Source: DASPKM01 sp035628135 (GTDB taxonomy: Bacteria; Bacteroidota; Bacteroidia; Chitinophagales; Chitinophagaceae). From it: a stretch of DNA of 64,000 nt. The notes under the pieces are model-generated. The model was given only the letters and a program-made list of their open reading frames with translations. It was not told the origin of the DNA and did no database searches. The position numbers and the translations under genes were made by a program. This document shows positions 36,021 to 45,973 of this stretch, one piece after another. The stretch spans positions 434,001 through 498,000 of the forward strand of contig DASPKM010000010.1 of the NCBI GenBank assembly GCA_035628135.1, written 5' to 3'. Within the stretch, counting starts at the first letter, position 1. Every line of letters begins with the position of its first letter.

Positions 36021-39000
36021 TTAAGCCACTTTCACCTGTAACATCAGCATGGAATCATTCTTATACACCTGCACGTCCATCTCGGCATTGATGGAGGAGA
36101 GCTTGGCGCCGATGTCCTGTCTCCGCAAAAGATTATTCAATTCCTGCAGGTCGCAGCCTTCGTTATCGAATTGAATGGCAAACAGCAGTTTGGATTTTTC
36201 GAGCCCGATATGCACTTCCACGTTCCGGGCGCCTGCATTCACCAGGCCCTTGATGGCTTCCTTGAACAATAGAAATGCTTCGTGGCGTTGCTTCATGTTC
36301 AGGTTAAGGGCATATACTTTTTTGTCTACCGCGATATGAACATTGATGTCGTGCCTGTTCTTCAGTGCGTCCAGGTATTCGCGGATGCGTTCCACTTTCT
36401 TTTCCATGCTGTCGTTGGCCGGGTCGATGCTCCACAGCATGTCGTCCATCGCAATGATCATGTTATGGCTCTTGGAGTGGATCTGTTCAATGAACTCCTT
36501 CGATTTCTGCGGATCATCATCAGCCTTGATCCTTGCCATTTCACTTAATATGTTGATGTTGTTCAGGGCCACGTTCACTTCTTCGTGCAGGTTGCCTGCA
36601 ATATCGCTGCGCATTTTCAGAATTGCTTCCTTGCGCAGCATGCGTTCCCGATCGAACCAGAACAATAGCCCTGCGATGCCCAGCAGCACCAGGCTGTAAA
36701 ACCACCAGGATTTCCAAAATGGAGCGTTGACAGAAATGATCAGCGATGAAACAGCGGATTCCTGCCCTTCGCCATTTACGCTTTTAACCTTAAAGACGTA
36801 TTTGCCCGGCGGCAGGTAATTGTAATTGACTTCGCTGCGGTCACCCGCGCTGATCCATTTTTCGTCCAGGTTTTCCATCTGGTACAAAATGGCAAACTGG
36901 TCCAGGTAACTCAGGGCTGAAAACTGGATATGGATGGAGTTCTCGTTATGCCGAAGTTCAATATCGGGCAGCCTGCGCAACGAATCCATGCGCAGCCATT
37001 CGTTCATCAATGCAAATCCTGTTATTTCCACGTTGGGCGGCGGATGCTTGGTTGATGAAAACACGGAGGGATCGAACACCAGGATATCCTTTGCATGGCC
37101 TATCGCAATGCGGCCATCGCGCAGTGTGGTGCCGGAAGCCGTGCCGAACATATCGCTGGGCAATCCATCTTCTTCATTAAATGACAGCATCACGTTTCGC
37201 TTGATGTCTATTCGGGCCAGGTTATTCTCACTTGTAATCCACAGGTATCCGAACTTGTCTGGAAGAATATTGTTGACAGCGTTCAGTAAAAACGATTTGT
37301 CTGTAAAAAAATGCGTGATCTTGTTGGTACGCAGGTTCAGGAAAGCAAGCCCCTTACCACCAATCACCATCAGGCTGTCGTTGTACTGGTATATGGAGAA
37401 AGCGCCGTCCATCTTTAGCCTTTGGGCTTCGGGCGATTTGGATGAGTAATGCGAAACGATGTGCGCATCCGTGGGATTGATCTTAAAAACACCGGCGTTG
37501 AACGTGCAAGCCCAGATATATCCTTCCCTGTCAGTATACAGCTTTGCGATGATGCTTTTCAACGTTTGCATCACGGTAAATGTCCGGGTGGCAACATCCA
37601 TTTTGATCACATCCCCGCGTTGCGTTCCGAACCAAAGATTGCCCTGCTTGTCTTCTGTTATTTGTCTTACCGTACTGCGCCCGAACGCACTGTCCACAAC
37701 CTTTTCGGTGGTCCGGGAGCCAGCCCTTGTTACATACGCCCATCCGCCCTGGTGGCCTCTCCACAGGTCGCCACTGCTGTGGCGGTAAATGCACCAGGGC
37801 ATTCCTTCGCCGGTATTGTAAAGATTGAACCCATCGACCCTGATAGGATTGAAATTGCTATCATAGGCGAAAAAGCCGTCGGCCCAGGTGCCGGCCATCA
37901 CATTGCCATTGGGCAATTGTAAAATGGTGGTGACCAGGGAAGTGTATGCCGTATCATTTGCCGGCCTGCGCGTAGAAACGGTTTTGAACAGCTGGGCCGA
38001 TGGATTGAAACGGAATAATCCCCTGTCGGTGCTTACCCAGATGTTGGCTTCGCGGTCTTCGAACAAATGCTGTACAGCGTCGTACCGGATGCTGAATTCA
38101 TCGGGTGAGTAGCGGGGTATCATTTCAAAGCGGTCACGCCGGTCGTTAAGGCGTGCCAGAAAGTTGGGACCGGCAATCCAAAAAGATCCATCCTTCAGCT
38201 CCTTGATCACCTGCAGCTCGTAATATTTTCTTACCTGCTGCGCCAGTTGGTCCTGCCAGTAAGTTATTGCGCGGGTAACGGAGTCGTAGCTTACAATATA
38301 AAAACCTCCCGGTGGCCAGCACGTTAGCCAATACCTTCCTTTTGCATCTTTATAAAAATGCTGCACGTGGTTGGCGAAGGAAAAAGCATCGATGACTGGG
38401 TCCTTGTCTTCATTATGCCCGCGATAGCTTAACGTTTTTTTGATGGGATTGTATTTTACCAATCCCTGCTCGGCGCCCAGCCAGTAATTGCCCGATTTGT
38501 CCTGGTGGAAGGAACTGGGCCTCCAGCCTTGCGGCAACCTCAGGGCGCTGTTCTGTAAAGTAAACACACCTTCCTTTTCATCATAATGAAAAAAGCCGAA
38601 TGCCCACGACAGCAGGATGATGTTGCCATTAATATCAGTATAATATCTATGCAGGCTTTTGGCCAAGGAATCGCGGGAAAATTTTACAGGCACCTCATGA
38701 AAGGTAAAATCAGCGGTGGAGAAATAACCTATCTGCAAGTCGGTTGTCAGCAGCCACAACCTGCCCTTATTGTCCATCCTCATCTGGTTAATGAGGCCTT
38801 CCGGGGCGGATCGTGGATTACCGGGTTGATGATAAAAACTAAGGAAGCGTTGCCCGTCGTAGCGTTGCAGGCAGTTGTTGGTAGCGATCCAGATAAAGCC
38901 TTTTTCGTCCTGCTGTACGGCCATGATCTTATCCGACGCCAACCCATCGCGGGTGCCGAAGCGCGTGAACAGGTATTGCGGTTGCGCCGCCAACCGGCTC

Positions 39001-39044
39001 ATGCAGAGCATTGCAATGACGGTAATGAAAACGGGTCTTAGCAA
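36021..39044 (-). CDS. propeller-type sensor protein with degraded kinase ATPase domain
   Basis: Protein of 1007 residues with signal peptide, Reg_prop propeller (about 25-650), Y_Y_Y domain (about 690-765), membrane helix (about 775-795), HisKA_3-like module with H820 in NLHEEVN, and an HATPase-like C-terminus. The ATP-site motifs are largely lost: the N-box reads KEAIKG (928-933) instead of KE-x-x-NN, the G1 box is DNEGC (960-964) instead of DxGxG, and there is no GxGL box. It therefore probably signals without normal ATP use, or needs a partner kinase. It is convergent with the LytTR regulator at 35255. Confidence 0.88.
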   Translation of the reverse strand: MLRPVFITVIAMLCMSRLAAQPQYLFTRFGTRDGLASDKIMAVQQDEKGFIWIATNNCLQRYDGQRFLSFYHQPGNPRSAPEGLINQMRMDNKGRLWLLTTDLQIGYFSTADFTFHEVPVKFSRDSLAKSLHRYYTDINGNIILLSWAFGFFHYDEKEGVFTLQNSALRLPQGWRPSSFHQDKSGNYWLGAEQGLVKYNPIKKTLSYRGHNEDKDPVIDAFSFANHVQHFYKDAKGRYWLTCWPPGGFYIVSYDSVTRAITYWQDQLAQQVRKYYELQVIKELKDGSFWIAGPNFLARLNDRRDRFEMIPRYSPDEFSIRYDAVQHLFEDREANIWVSTDRGLFRFNPSAQLFKTVSTRRPANDTAYTSLVTTILQLPNGNVMAGTWADGFFAYDSNFNPIRVDGFNLYNTGEGMPWCIYRHSSGDLWRGHQGGWAYVTRAGSRTTEKVVDSAFGRSTVRQITEDKQGNLWFGTQRGDVIKMDVATRTFTVMQTLKSIIAKLYTDREGYIWACTFNAGVFKINPTDAHIVSHYSSKSPEAQRLKMDGAFSIYQYNDSLMVIGGKGLAFLNLRTNKITHFFTDKSFLLNAVNNILPDKFGYLWITSENNLARIDIKRNVMLSFNEEDGLPSDMFGTASGTTLRDGRIAIGHAKDILVFDPSVFSSTKHPPPNVEITGFALMNEWLRMDSLRRLPDIELRHNENSIHIQFSALSYLDQFAILYQMENLDEKWISAGDRSEVNYNYLPPGKYVFKVKSVNGEGQESAVSSLIISVNAPFWKSWWFYSLVLLGIAGLLFWFDRERMLRKEAILKMRSDIAGNLHEEVNVALNNINILSEMARIKADDDPQKSKEFIEQIHSKSHNMIIAMDDMLWSIDPANDSMEKKVERIREYLDALKNRHDINVHIAVDKKVYALNLNMKQRHEAFLLFKEAIKGLVNAGARNVEVHIGLEKSKLLFAIQFDNEGCDLQELNNLLRRQDIGAKLSSINAEMDVQVYKNDSMLMLQVKVA

Positions 39045-39159
39045 ATCGGGCTGATTATAACAGGCTCAAATGTAATACAGGCCTGCGGAATACCGGACCA
39101 GCCAATTGAATGAATAATGCAATTCATGCGGTATTTTGCGCAACTCATTCACAGGGTGC

Positions 39160-39190
39160 TTTGAAACGCTTTATTCCTGGTGCATCTTTG
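39160..39190 (+). promoter_or_regulatory. promoter-like pair before the outer-membrane receptor leader
   Basis: TTTG (39160-39163), a 19-nt spacer, and CATCTTTG (39183-39190) match the Bacteroidota TTTG-N19-TAnnTTTG pattern with one mismatch. A transcript would start near 39195, about 210 nt before the receptor ATG. Confidence 0.5.
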
Positions 39191-39194
39191 ATCT

Positions 39195-39314
39195 GTCGAA
39201 ACAAATACACAAGTTCTTTAGCCATCGAAAAACAACCCACATAACCGGTCTAGCCCCGTAAGGCTTACCGGTTGCTTATCACCCAGCCTCGGTAGAATAA
39301 CCGGAGGCTTTTTT
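39195..39314 (+). ncRNA. candidate two-hairpin leader (attenuator) or small RNA
   Basis: Downstream of the promoter-like pair lie two hairpins. The first is AACCGGT 39243-39249 / ACCGGTT 39267-39273 with an inner AGCC (39252-39255) / GGCT (39262-39265). The second is AGCCTCGGT 39285-39293 / ACC-GGAGGCT 39300-39309 followed by TTTTTT, a clear terminator. The 3' arm of the first (CCGGTT) can instead pair with AACCGG 39299-39304, and GGCT with AGCC 39285-39288, so the two folds exclude each other. This suits an attenuator; an independent ~120-nt RNA is the alternative. No known riboswitch class was recognised. Confidence 0.5.
39285..39314 (+). terminator. rho-independent terminator before the receptor gene
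   Basis: Stem AGCCTC-GGT / ACC-G-GAGGCT with a six-nt loop AGAATA and a T6 run. It sits about 90 nt before the receptor ATG. Confidence 0.7.
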
Positions 39315-39404
39315 CATTATATGAGCTTCCAGTTCATCTTTTTATTTAACCATTCGAACAAAAAAGGCCGCTGGCCTTGATTGCATTGAATACCTTGCCG
39401 TTCT

Positions 39405-41840
39405 ATGCCCAGGATCGTTTCCGTCCTTATACTGTCGCTGGCCAGCCTTGTCACACTGGCCCAACCACAGCCCAACCGCGAAATAAAGTTAACGGTATTG
39501 TCGTCCAAACAAGCCGTTCTTCCGCATTCAACAGTAAGCCTGCTGAAAACAGATTCCACTTTATTGCGCACTAATATAACCGATAGTTCGGGCCTTGCGG
39601 TATTTACCGAGCTTAATGCCGGCAGCTACCTGTTGCGCGTAACCCGCGTGGGCCATATTGAACAATACAGCGGCCGCATCGATCTTGCACAGGAAACTTC
39701 CTATGCCGGCAATATTGTTTTACAGGAAGCCACCGGCGTGTTGAAAGATGTTACCGTTACCGCACGAAAGCCCTTTGTACAAATATTACCCGATAAGACC
39801 GTGGTAAATGTGGAAGCCGGCATTACCAATGCAGGAGCCACGGTGTTGGAAGTATTGGAGAAATCGCCCGGGGTTACGGTAGACCGCAATGGCGCCATCA
39901 GTCTTAAAGGCAGGCCGGGCGTACTCGTAATGATAGATGGAAAGCTTACGCAGCTATCAGGTACCGACCTGCAAAACCTGCTTTCGGGTATGAATGCCTC
40001 GCAGATAGAGACCATCGAGCTGATGGACAATCCCTCGGCAAAATATGATGCAGCGGGCAATGCGGGCATCATCAATATCAAAACAAAAAAGAACAGGCAA
40101 AGAGGCTTTAATGGCAGCTTTACCGTTTCGGCGGGACAGGGTATGTATCCCAGGAACAACAACAACGTGGTGTTCAATTACCGGAACGGATCGTTCAATT
40201 ATTTTCTTACTTACAGCACGAACATGAACCAGTATATGCTGGACCTGTACGCGCTGCGTACTTACTATAAGGCTGACGGCGTAAGTGCCGAGGCGTTGCT
40301 GGAACAACCTTATTTTACCAAAGGAGCTAACAAGGGACAAACTTTGCGCACCGGCGCGGATTATTTCGTGAACAACAAAACCACGCTGGGATTGGTGTTT
40401 ACCGGCACTTATTTTACCCGTAAAAATGAAGGGAAAAGCACGGCGCTGTGGATGAATGCATCCGGCGAGCAGGACTCGACTATCTATACCAATAGCAGCA
40501 GCGACACCAAACTACAGCAGGCGGGCGTGAACGTAAATGCAAGGCATGTGTTCAGCGCGAACAAGGAACTTACGGCTGATATCGATTTCATCAAATACGA
40601 TATCAACACCACCCAGTATTTTGAAAACAAGGCCGCCTCACCCGGAAGCATAGCCGAAGCATCCGAAGGAAGGATCCCGTCGGAGCTGGATATTTTTTCA
40701 GCAAAGGCCGACTATTCACATAATTTCTCTTCCATGCAATGGGAGACCGGTGTAAAGACCTCGAGAGTGCAGACAAGTAATCCCACGCAATATTTTCTGC
40801 GCGATGGGAATGGTAACTGGCAGGAAGACCTCGGTAAAAGCAACCATTTCTTATACACCGAGAACATTCATGCGGCATATACCAACCTGAACGCAAAAGC
40901 AGGCCGTTGGAATTTGCAGGGAGGGCTGCGATATGAGCTGACTACCTATAAAGCCAACCAGCTTGGCAATGCGGTTACAAAAGACTCTACATTTAACCGC
41001 AATTACGGAAGCTTGTTCCCTACAGCTTTTGTCACCTGGCAGGCCGATTCGGTCAATAGCTTTACTTTCCGTGCGGGCAGGCGTATCGACCGCCCGGCAT
41101 TTCAAAAGCTGAACCCGTTTGTATTCATCATTAATAAATATACTTTCCAAACAGGCAATCCTTACTTTAAACCGCAGTTCACCTGGAACCTGGAACTGTC
41201 GCACATTTATAAGGAAACGATTTCGACTACGGTCAGCTATAACATCATCCGGGATTATTTCTCCCAGATATTTTATTCCGATACATCTACAGGCCGCATT
41301 ACCTATAGCGAAGGCAACGTTGGCAAAATGCAAAACTTCGGACTAACGGTAAGCACTCAGCTAAATCCGGCCAAATGGTGGTCGTTTTCAGGGCAGGCAA
41401 CCATGAACCATAAAAAGTTCGAAGGGGTGTTGTGGAAGGTGTACAAGGCATCGATTACACAATTGAACCTTAGCATCAACAACCAGCTTAGGTTTAAGAA
41501 GGGATGGGGCGCCGAACTGAGTGGATTTTATACTACCCGTGCGCAAAACGACATCCAGGAAGTGCTGGACCCTACAGGGCAATTATCTCTTGGTTTTTCA
41601 AAACAGGTAATGGGTAACAAAGGCACGCTGCGGCTCACCTTTCGGGATGTATTTTATACTCAGTCCATGGCCGGGTGGACCTACTTCAATTCCGTAGTAG
41701 AATATTTTAAGCTGATGCGTGACAGCAGGGTGGCTACCATTTCCTTTACCTACCGTTTGGGCAAGGCCATGAAACAGCAGGCAAGGAGAAGCAGCGGCGC
41801 TGCGGGAGATGAAGTGCAACGCGTAGGCACAGTGAATTAA
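39405..41840 (+). CDS. TonB-dependent receptor-like outer-membrane beta-barrel protein
   Basis: Outer-membrane protein of 811 residues with signal peptide MPRIVSVLILSLASLVTLAQ. An N-terminal carboxypeptidase-regulatory-like domain (about 25-110: TVSLLKTDSTLLRTNITDSSG), a plug-like region (about 120-220: KDVTVTARKP ... VTVDRNGAISLKGRPGVLVMIDG) and an OMP_b-brl_3 type barrel follow. It belongs to the 'outer membrane beta-barrel family' receptors without a partner SusD. The substrate is unknown. It has a leader with terminator-type hairpins and is convergent with the RND operon (3 nt). Confidence 0.88.
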   Translation: MPRIVSVLILSLASLVTLAQPQPNREIKLTVLSSKQAVLPHSTVSLLKTDSTLLRTNITDSSGLAVFTELNAGSYLLRVTRVGHIEQYSGRIDLAQETSYAGNIVLQEATGVLKDVTVTARKPFVQILPDKTVVNVEAGITNAGATVLEVLEKSPGVTVDRNGAISLKGRPGVLVMIDGKLTQLSGTDLQNLLSGMNASQIETIELMDNPSAKYDAAGNAGIINIKTKKNRQRGFNGSFTVSAGQGMYPRNNNNVVFNYRNGSFNYFLTYSTNMNQYMLDLYALRTYYKADGVSAEALLEQPYFTKGANKGQTLRTGADYFVNNKTTLGLVFTGTYFTRKNEGKSTALWMNASGEQDSTIYTNSSSDTKLQQAGVNVNARHVFSANKELTADIDFIKYDINTTQYFENKAASPGSIAEASEGRIPSELDIFSAKADYSHNFSSMQWETGVKTSRVQTSNPTQYFLRDGNGNWQEDLGKSNHFLYTENIHAAYTNLNAKAGRWNLQGGLRYELTTYKANQLGNAVTKDSTFNRNYGSLFPTAFVTWQADSVNSFTFRAGRRIDRPAFQKLNPFVFIINKYTFQTGNPYFKPQFTWNLELSHIYKETISTTVSYNIIRDYFSQIFYSDTSTGRITYSEGNVGKMQNFGLTVSTQLNPAKWWSFSGQATMNHKKFEGVLWKVYKASITQLNLSINNQLRFKKGWGAELSGFYTTRAQNDIQEVLDPTGQLSLGFSKQVMGNKGTLRLTFRDVFYTQSMAGWTYFNSVVEYFKLMRDSRVATISFTYRLGKAMKQQARRSSGAAGDEVQRVGTVN

Positions 41841-41843
41841 TTA

Positions 41844-44800
41844 CTACACCTTCGGCGGTATCAGCTTATACACCACCGGCGTTACTATCCTCGATAATAA
41901 AGTGGACGATATCAGGCCCCCTATCAACACCAGCGCCAACGGCGATACCAGCGGATTGCTGCTCAATGCAATCGGCATCAAACCACCAATAGCGGTAAGG
42001 CTTGTGAGCACAATGGGCAGGAACCGCAGCTCACCTGCTTCCTTAATAGCTTCATCCAGACTTTTCCCTTCTGCGCGCAATTGATTGGTAAAATCAACCA
42101 GCAGTATCGAGTTCTTGACTTCAACACCTGCTAATCCTATAAAGCCGATGATGGCCACAAAAGACATGGGATTGCCGGTGAGCCACAACATGAGCGCGCC
42201 GCCGATGATTCCTAACGGAATTACCGACAGCACGATCAGCGTGCTCTTGAAAGTTTTGAACTCCAGTATCAGCACCATGATGAACAGGAACACGGTTGCT
42301 ATTACCACGGTCATAAACCCGCCGCCGAATGCGTCTTTCTCGCTTTCTGCTTCACCGGCTAACTGCAATTCGTAGCCGGCGGGCAGTTGCAGCATCGAAA
42401 CTTTTTCCATGAACTGTTTTGTTACCTGCTGTGCCAACACGCCTTTGTCGGTAAATGCCGTAACCACCACGAAGCGCTTTTTATCCAGGTGCTTGATGGT
42501 GCTCGGCGAAGATTCAAATTCCAGCTGCATGATCTGGCTGAGGGGAACGGGAGTGCCTGCAATATTGTTGATAAAAATATTGTTGAAGGTATTTACCGTA
42601 GCAAATTTTTCGCGTGGCGCATTTACGATAATGGGATAGTCGTCCCCATCTTCATCGGTATATTTTCCTGCGTCGAAGCCTGCCACGGATAGCCGCACCG
42701 TTTTATCGATGTCAGCGGTTTGAATGCCGAGCGTCCTGGATTTTTCAGTATTGATGGCCAGCTTCAGGTCCGATTTCAATACGCCTACTTCGTTGTTTAC
42801 ATAAATGGCGCCGGGAGTAGACCTCAATAGATTTTCTGCCCTGGCGGCCAGCAATCGAAGCGTATCGAGATTATCCCCGCTGATCCTGATGGCAACAGGG
42901 GCTTCGATGGGCGGACCTTGTTCAAAATCCTTCACTTCGATCTTTGCGCCCGCCACCATCGCAAACCCTTCTCTCAGTTTCTCAATGATCTTTCTTTTGC
43001 GTGAAGGGCTTACATCGTGCCGGAGTTGAACAAAGAACTGGGCGAAGTCGGACTTCTCATTCTCCGGTATAACATTGTAGTATATGCGTGGATTCCCTTT
43101 GCCCACGTTGGTGGTAAAGTAAGCTATCTCTTCTTCCTGCTTCAGTTGCTGCTCAACATATCGCGCCATTTTATCGGTGGCTTCCAGGTTGCTTTGCAAA
43201 GGCATATTGATATTGATGAGGAACTGTGGCTTTTCTGATGTTGGGAACAACCTGAACCCGATAACCTTGAACAATGCCAACGACAACCCAAACAAACCGA
43301 AAGCCACCACCATTGTAGTAACCGGCCTTTTCAACGAAGCATTCAGCAACCTTGAATAGCTTCCATGGATCAGTTTCTTTAAACCGCGCAGGAAAATATT
43401 TCCGTCGGGATGATGCGTTGTTTTCAAAACCCTGTTCGCAAGAAAAGGAACAATCGTGAGCGATACCAGCATGGAAGCCAGCACCGATGTAATAACGGCT
43501 ATCGGAAGCCCGCGGATGAATTCACCGGGCGCTTCGGGCAAAAAGGCCAGTGGCAGAAATGCTATCACCAGCGTGGCAGTACAACCCAGTACGGCCAGTC
43601 CGATTTGTTTGGTAGCCTCTGTTACCGCGAATATTTTATTATGTCCTTCACGCAGCCATCGCTCGATGTTTTCCACTACCACGATGCTGTCGTCTACCAG
43701 CAGGCCAAGCGCTACTACCAATCCTACGATGCTCAACTGGTTAAGTGAGTACCCGAGCGCATTCATCGTTACAATGCCGATGCCGAGCGACAAAGGGATG
43801 GCTACCATTACTACCAATGAAGCGCGCCATCCCAACGGCACCAAGGTGATCAATACTAGTCCGATGGCGATTAAAAAATCGATGCCGAGACCGCCGAGCC
43901 TGCGGCTTACATTTTCAGCCTGGTCGAAATGACGGATCAATTCGATGTTTGCAGGGAGCTTTTTTGAAAAAGCTTCTATTACCGGCAGGTAAGCTTTTTG
44001 GGTATTGGCAATGTTCTCGCCGGGCTTTTGCGCGGCGGTGACCAAAACGGCGCGATGGCCGTTCAAGCGGGTGATGTGTTTTTGCTCTTCATAATTAAAG
44101 GCTACATCCGCCACATCTTTCAGGTAAACCACCGAACCATTTCCATTGAACACCACGGTATTCCTGATCTCTTCCAGGCTTTTGAACTTTCCACTGGTCT
44201 TTACGTTGAATGTTTTGGTGCCTGCACGCACGTTGCCGCCGGGAATGTTGGCCGCCTCGCTTTGGATGCTGCCCAAAACGTAGTTCATTGGTATGCGCAG
44301 TTGTGCGATCTTGTCCAGTTTTAAATCGACACGCACTATCTGTTCGGGAACGCCCCAATATTCAACCTTCTTCAGGCTTTTTATTTTCTCGAGGTCTTCC
44401 TTTAGTTGCTCGGCATAATACTTCATGCGTTCATCCGAAGCATTTTCAGAGATCAGTGCTACCTGCACCACGCTCACATCGGTAGGTGTAACTTTTTTTA
44501 CCTCGATGCTGTAAATGTCCTGGGGCAGTTCGGGCCGTATGGCATTTACTTCCCTTACGAGTTCCTGGTACTTCGCTTCTACATCGCTTTCGTATTTATA
44601 TTCCACGCTGATGACGGCAACGCCATCGTCTATTTTAATGGTGATCTTTTTCAGGTTCTCCAGTTCGCTGATCCTGGTCTCCAATGGTTTTACAACCAGT
44701 TCCTCCAGGTCTTCCGGACTGGTGCCGGGATAGATAACTACCACGGGAAACTGAGGGGGATTGATATTGGGATCTTCTTCTCTTGGCATGGTGAGCAGCG

Positions 44801-44891
44801 TGGTAACGCTTACCACTACTACCATTAAGAACACGACAAGGGTGAACTGATAATTTTTTACGAAAAAAGACGTGATACGCATGAGTGACAA
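41844..44891 (-). CDS. RND efflux permease
   Basis: Inner-membrane AcrB-type pump of 1015 residues with twelve helices. The N-terminal helix (FLMVVVVSVTTLL) is followed by a first porter loop, the central helices with LVVALGLLVDDSIVVVENIERW (proton-relay Asp pair), a second porter loop and the C-terminal helices with GVEVKNSILLVDF. Related pumps of the AcrB/MdtB/CzcA superfamily export drugs or dyes; the tail lacks clear metal-efflux signatures. It is the third gene of the tolC-adaptor-pump operon and starts 25 nt after the adaptor stop. Confidence 0.93.
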   Translation of the reverse strand: MSLMRITSFFVKNYQFTLVVFLMVVVVSVTTLLTMPREEDPNINPPQFPVVVIYPGTSPEDLEELVVKPLETRISELENLKKITIKIDDGVAVISVEYKYESDVEAKYQELVREVNAIRPELPQDIYSIEVKKVTPTDVSVVQVALISENASDERMKYYAEQLKEDLEKIKSLKKVEYWGVPEQIVRVDLKLDKIAQLRIPMNYVLGSIQSEAANIPGGNVRAGTKTFNVKTSGKFKSLEEIRNTVVFNGNGSVVYLKDVADVAFNYEEQKHITRLNGHRAVLVTAAQKPGENIANTQKAYLPVIEAFSKKLPANIELIRHFDQAENVSRRLGGLGIDFLIAIGLVLITLVPLGWRASLVVMVAIPLSLGIGIVTMNALGYSLNQLSIVGLVVALGLLVDDSIVVVENIERWLREGHNKIFAVTEATKQIGLAVLGCTATLVIAFLPLAFLPEAPGEFIRGLPIAVITSVLASMLVSLTIVPFLANRVLKTTHHPDGNIFLRGLKKLIHGSYSRLLNASLKRPVTTMVVAFGLFGLSLALFKVIGFRLFPTSEKPQFLININMPLQSNLEATDKMARYVEQQLKQEEEIAYFTTNVGKGNPRIYYNVIPENEKSDFAQFFVQLRHDVSPSRKRKIIEKLREGFAMVAGAKIEVKDFEQGPPIEAPVAIRISGDNLDTLRLLAARAENLLRSTPGAIYVNNEVGVLKSDLKLAINTEKSRTLGIQTADIDKTVRLSVAGFDAGKYTDEDGDDYPIIVNAPREKFATVNTFNNIFINNIAGTPVPLSQIMQLEFESSPSTIKHLDKKRFVVVTAFTDKGVLAQQVTKQFMEKVSMLQLPAGYELQLAGEAESEKDAFGGGFMTVVIATVFLFIMVLILEFKTFKSTLIVLSVIPLGIIGGALMLWLTGNPMSFVAIIGFIGLAGVEVKNSILLVDFTNQLRAEGKSLDEAIKEAGELRFLPIVLTSLTAIGGLMPIALSSNPLVSPLALVLIGGLISSTLLSRIVTPVVYKLIPPKV

Positions 44892-44916
44892 TTGAAAAAT
44901 GTGAACGGGAATGAGG

Positions 44917-45960
44917 CTATTCGATAACTTTTATAATAGAGTTGTCATTTAGATAAGGGCTGCCTGCTGTTACAATAAAGGAATGACCCTGCAGTCCATC
45001 CTGTATATAGGCAACATTGTTGCTGATGCCTGATATGGTTACTTCCACTTTTTTAACGGTCTTGCGGTCATCGCTTACAAACACAAATCCTTTCTTACCA
45101 TTCGCTTCCAACAAGGCTTCATAAGGAATGCTGTAACCGGTAGTCTGGCGGGCCGGTGTAATAGAGGCCGACCCGAACATGCCGGCGGCGGGTTGTTCCT
45201 TTCCAAAATCGATTTGCAATTGCAATTCAAACGAACCGCTTACGGGATCGGCGGCCAGGGCTTTCTTGCTAACCACCGCGGGAAAAGTTTTACCGGGAAA
45301 TGCATCGAATTGTACAGTAGCAGTATTGCCCGTTTCAATGGCTGACCACTCCTTATCTGCAACGCCGGCTTTCAATATCCATTTGCTGGAGCCTGATACC
45401 GCATTCATGAGCAGCACCGGTGAACCGGCGCTGGCCAGTTCTCCGGCATTACCGGCCTTGCGGACTATGAACCCATCAGACGGCGCATATATTTTCGCAT
45501 ATTGCTGGTTGAAAGCTACCTGCTGCAGGTTTTGCTTCGCGATATCTACGCCTGTTTTTGCATTTTGCAATTGCTCGAGCGTTGCCACGCTGTCCTGGTA
45601 AAGATTGGAAAGACGCCGATAGTCGCGCTCTGCCTTTTCCAGCGATAATTGCACCTGCTGCACCTGTGCGGCGATTTCGGTTGATTTTAAGGTTGCCAGC
45701 AATTGGCCTTTCTTTACTTTCTCTCCTTCCTTCACATAGATATTATCGATGATGCCGCCTATTTTAAAGGAAAGGCGCGCTTCGTTTTCAGTTGCCACTA
45801 AGCCAGCCACATGGATGGCGCCTGCATTCGTTTGTGCGTTAATAGGTAACAGCTTAACCGGTATGGCATTGGCATCGGGCATGGGCTTTTTGTCGTTGGC
45901 CCGGCCGCCACAAGCTTGTATTAATACAGCCAGCGAGAGCAATAAGAATATCGTACGCAT
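44917..45960 (-). CDS. RND efflux periplasmic adaptor (membrane fusion protein)
   Basis: Lipoprotein adaptor of 347 residues from ATG 45960 (MRTIFLLLSLAVLIQAC, lipidated Cys about 17). A longer in-frame start at 46023 would overlap the TolC gene. Biotinyl-lipoyl-like half-motifs (IDNIYVKEGEKVKKGQLLATL and AKIYAPSDGFIVRKAGNAGE) flank a coiled-coil hairpin (about 85-140), then beta-barrel and membrane-proximal domains. It joins the RND pump to the TolC-like channel. Confidence 0.92.
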   Translation of the reverse strand: MRTIFLLLSLAVLIQACGGRANDKKPMPDANAIPVKLLPINAQTNAGAIHVAGLVATENEARLSFKIGGIIDNIYVKEGEKVKKGQLLATLKSTEIAAQVQQVQLSLEKAERDYRRLSNLYQDSVATLEQLQNAKTGVDIAKQNLQQVAFNQQYAKIYAPSDGFIVRKAGNAGELASAGSPVLLMNAVSGSSKWILKAGVADKEWSAIETGNTATVQFDAFPGKTFPAVVSKKALAADPVSGSFELQLQIDFGKEQPAAGMFGSASITPARQTTGYSIPYEALLEANGKKGFVFVSDDRKTVKKVEVTISGISNNVAYIQDGLQGHSFIVTAGSPYLNDNSIIKVIE

Positions 45961-45973
45961 AACAATTGATTTA

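Noticed and set aside
39317..39571. Minus-strand frame before the receptor gene
   Set aside because: It overlaps the receptor start and leader on the other strand and lacks protein-like features.
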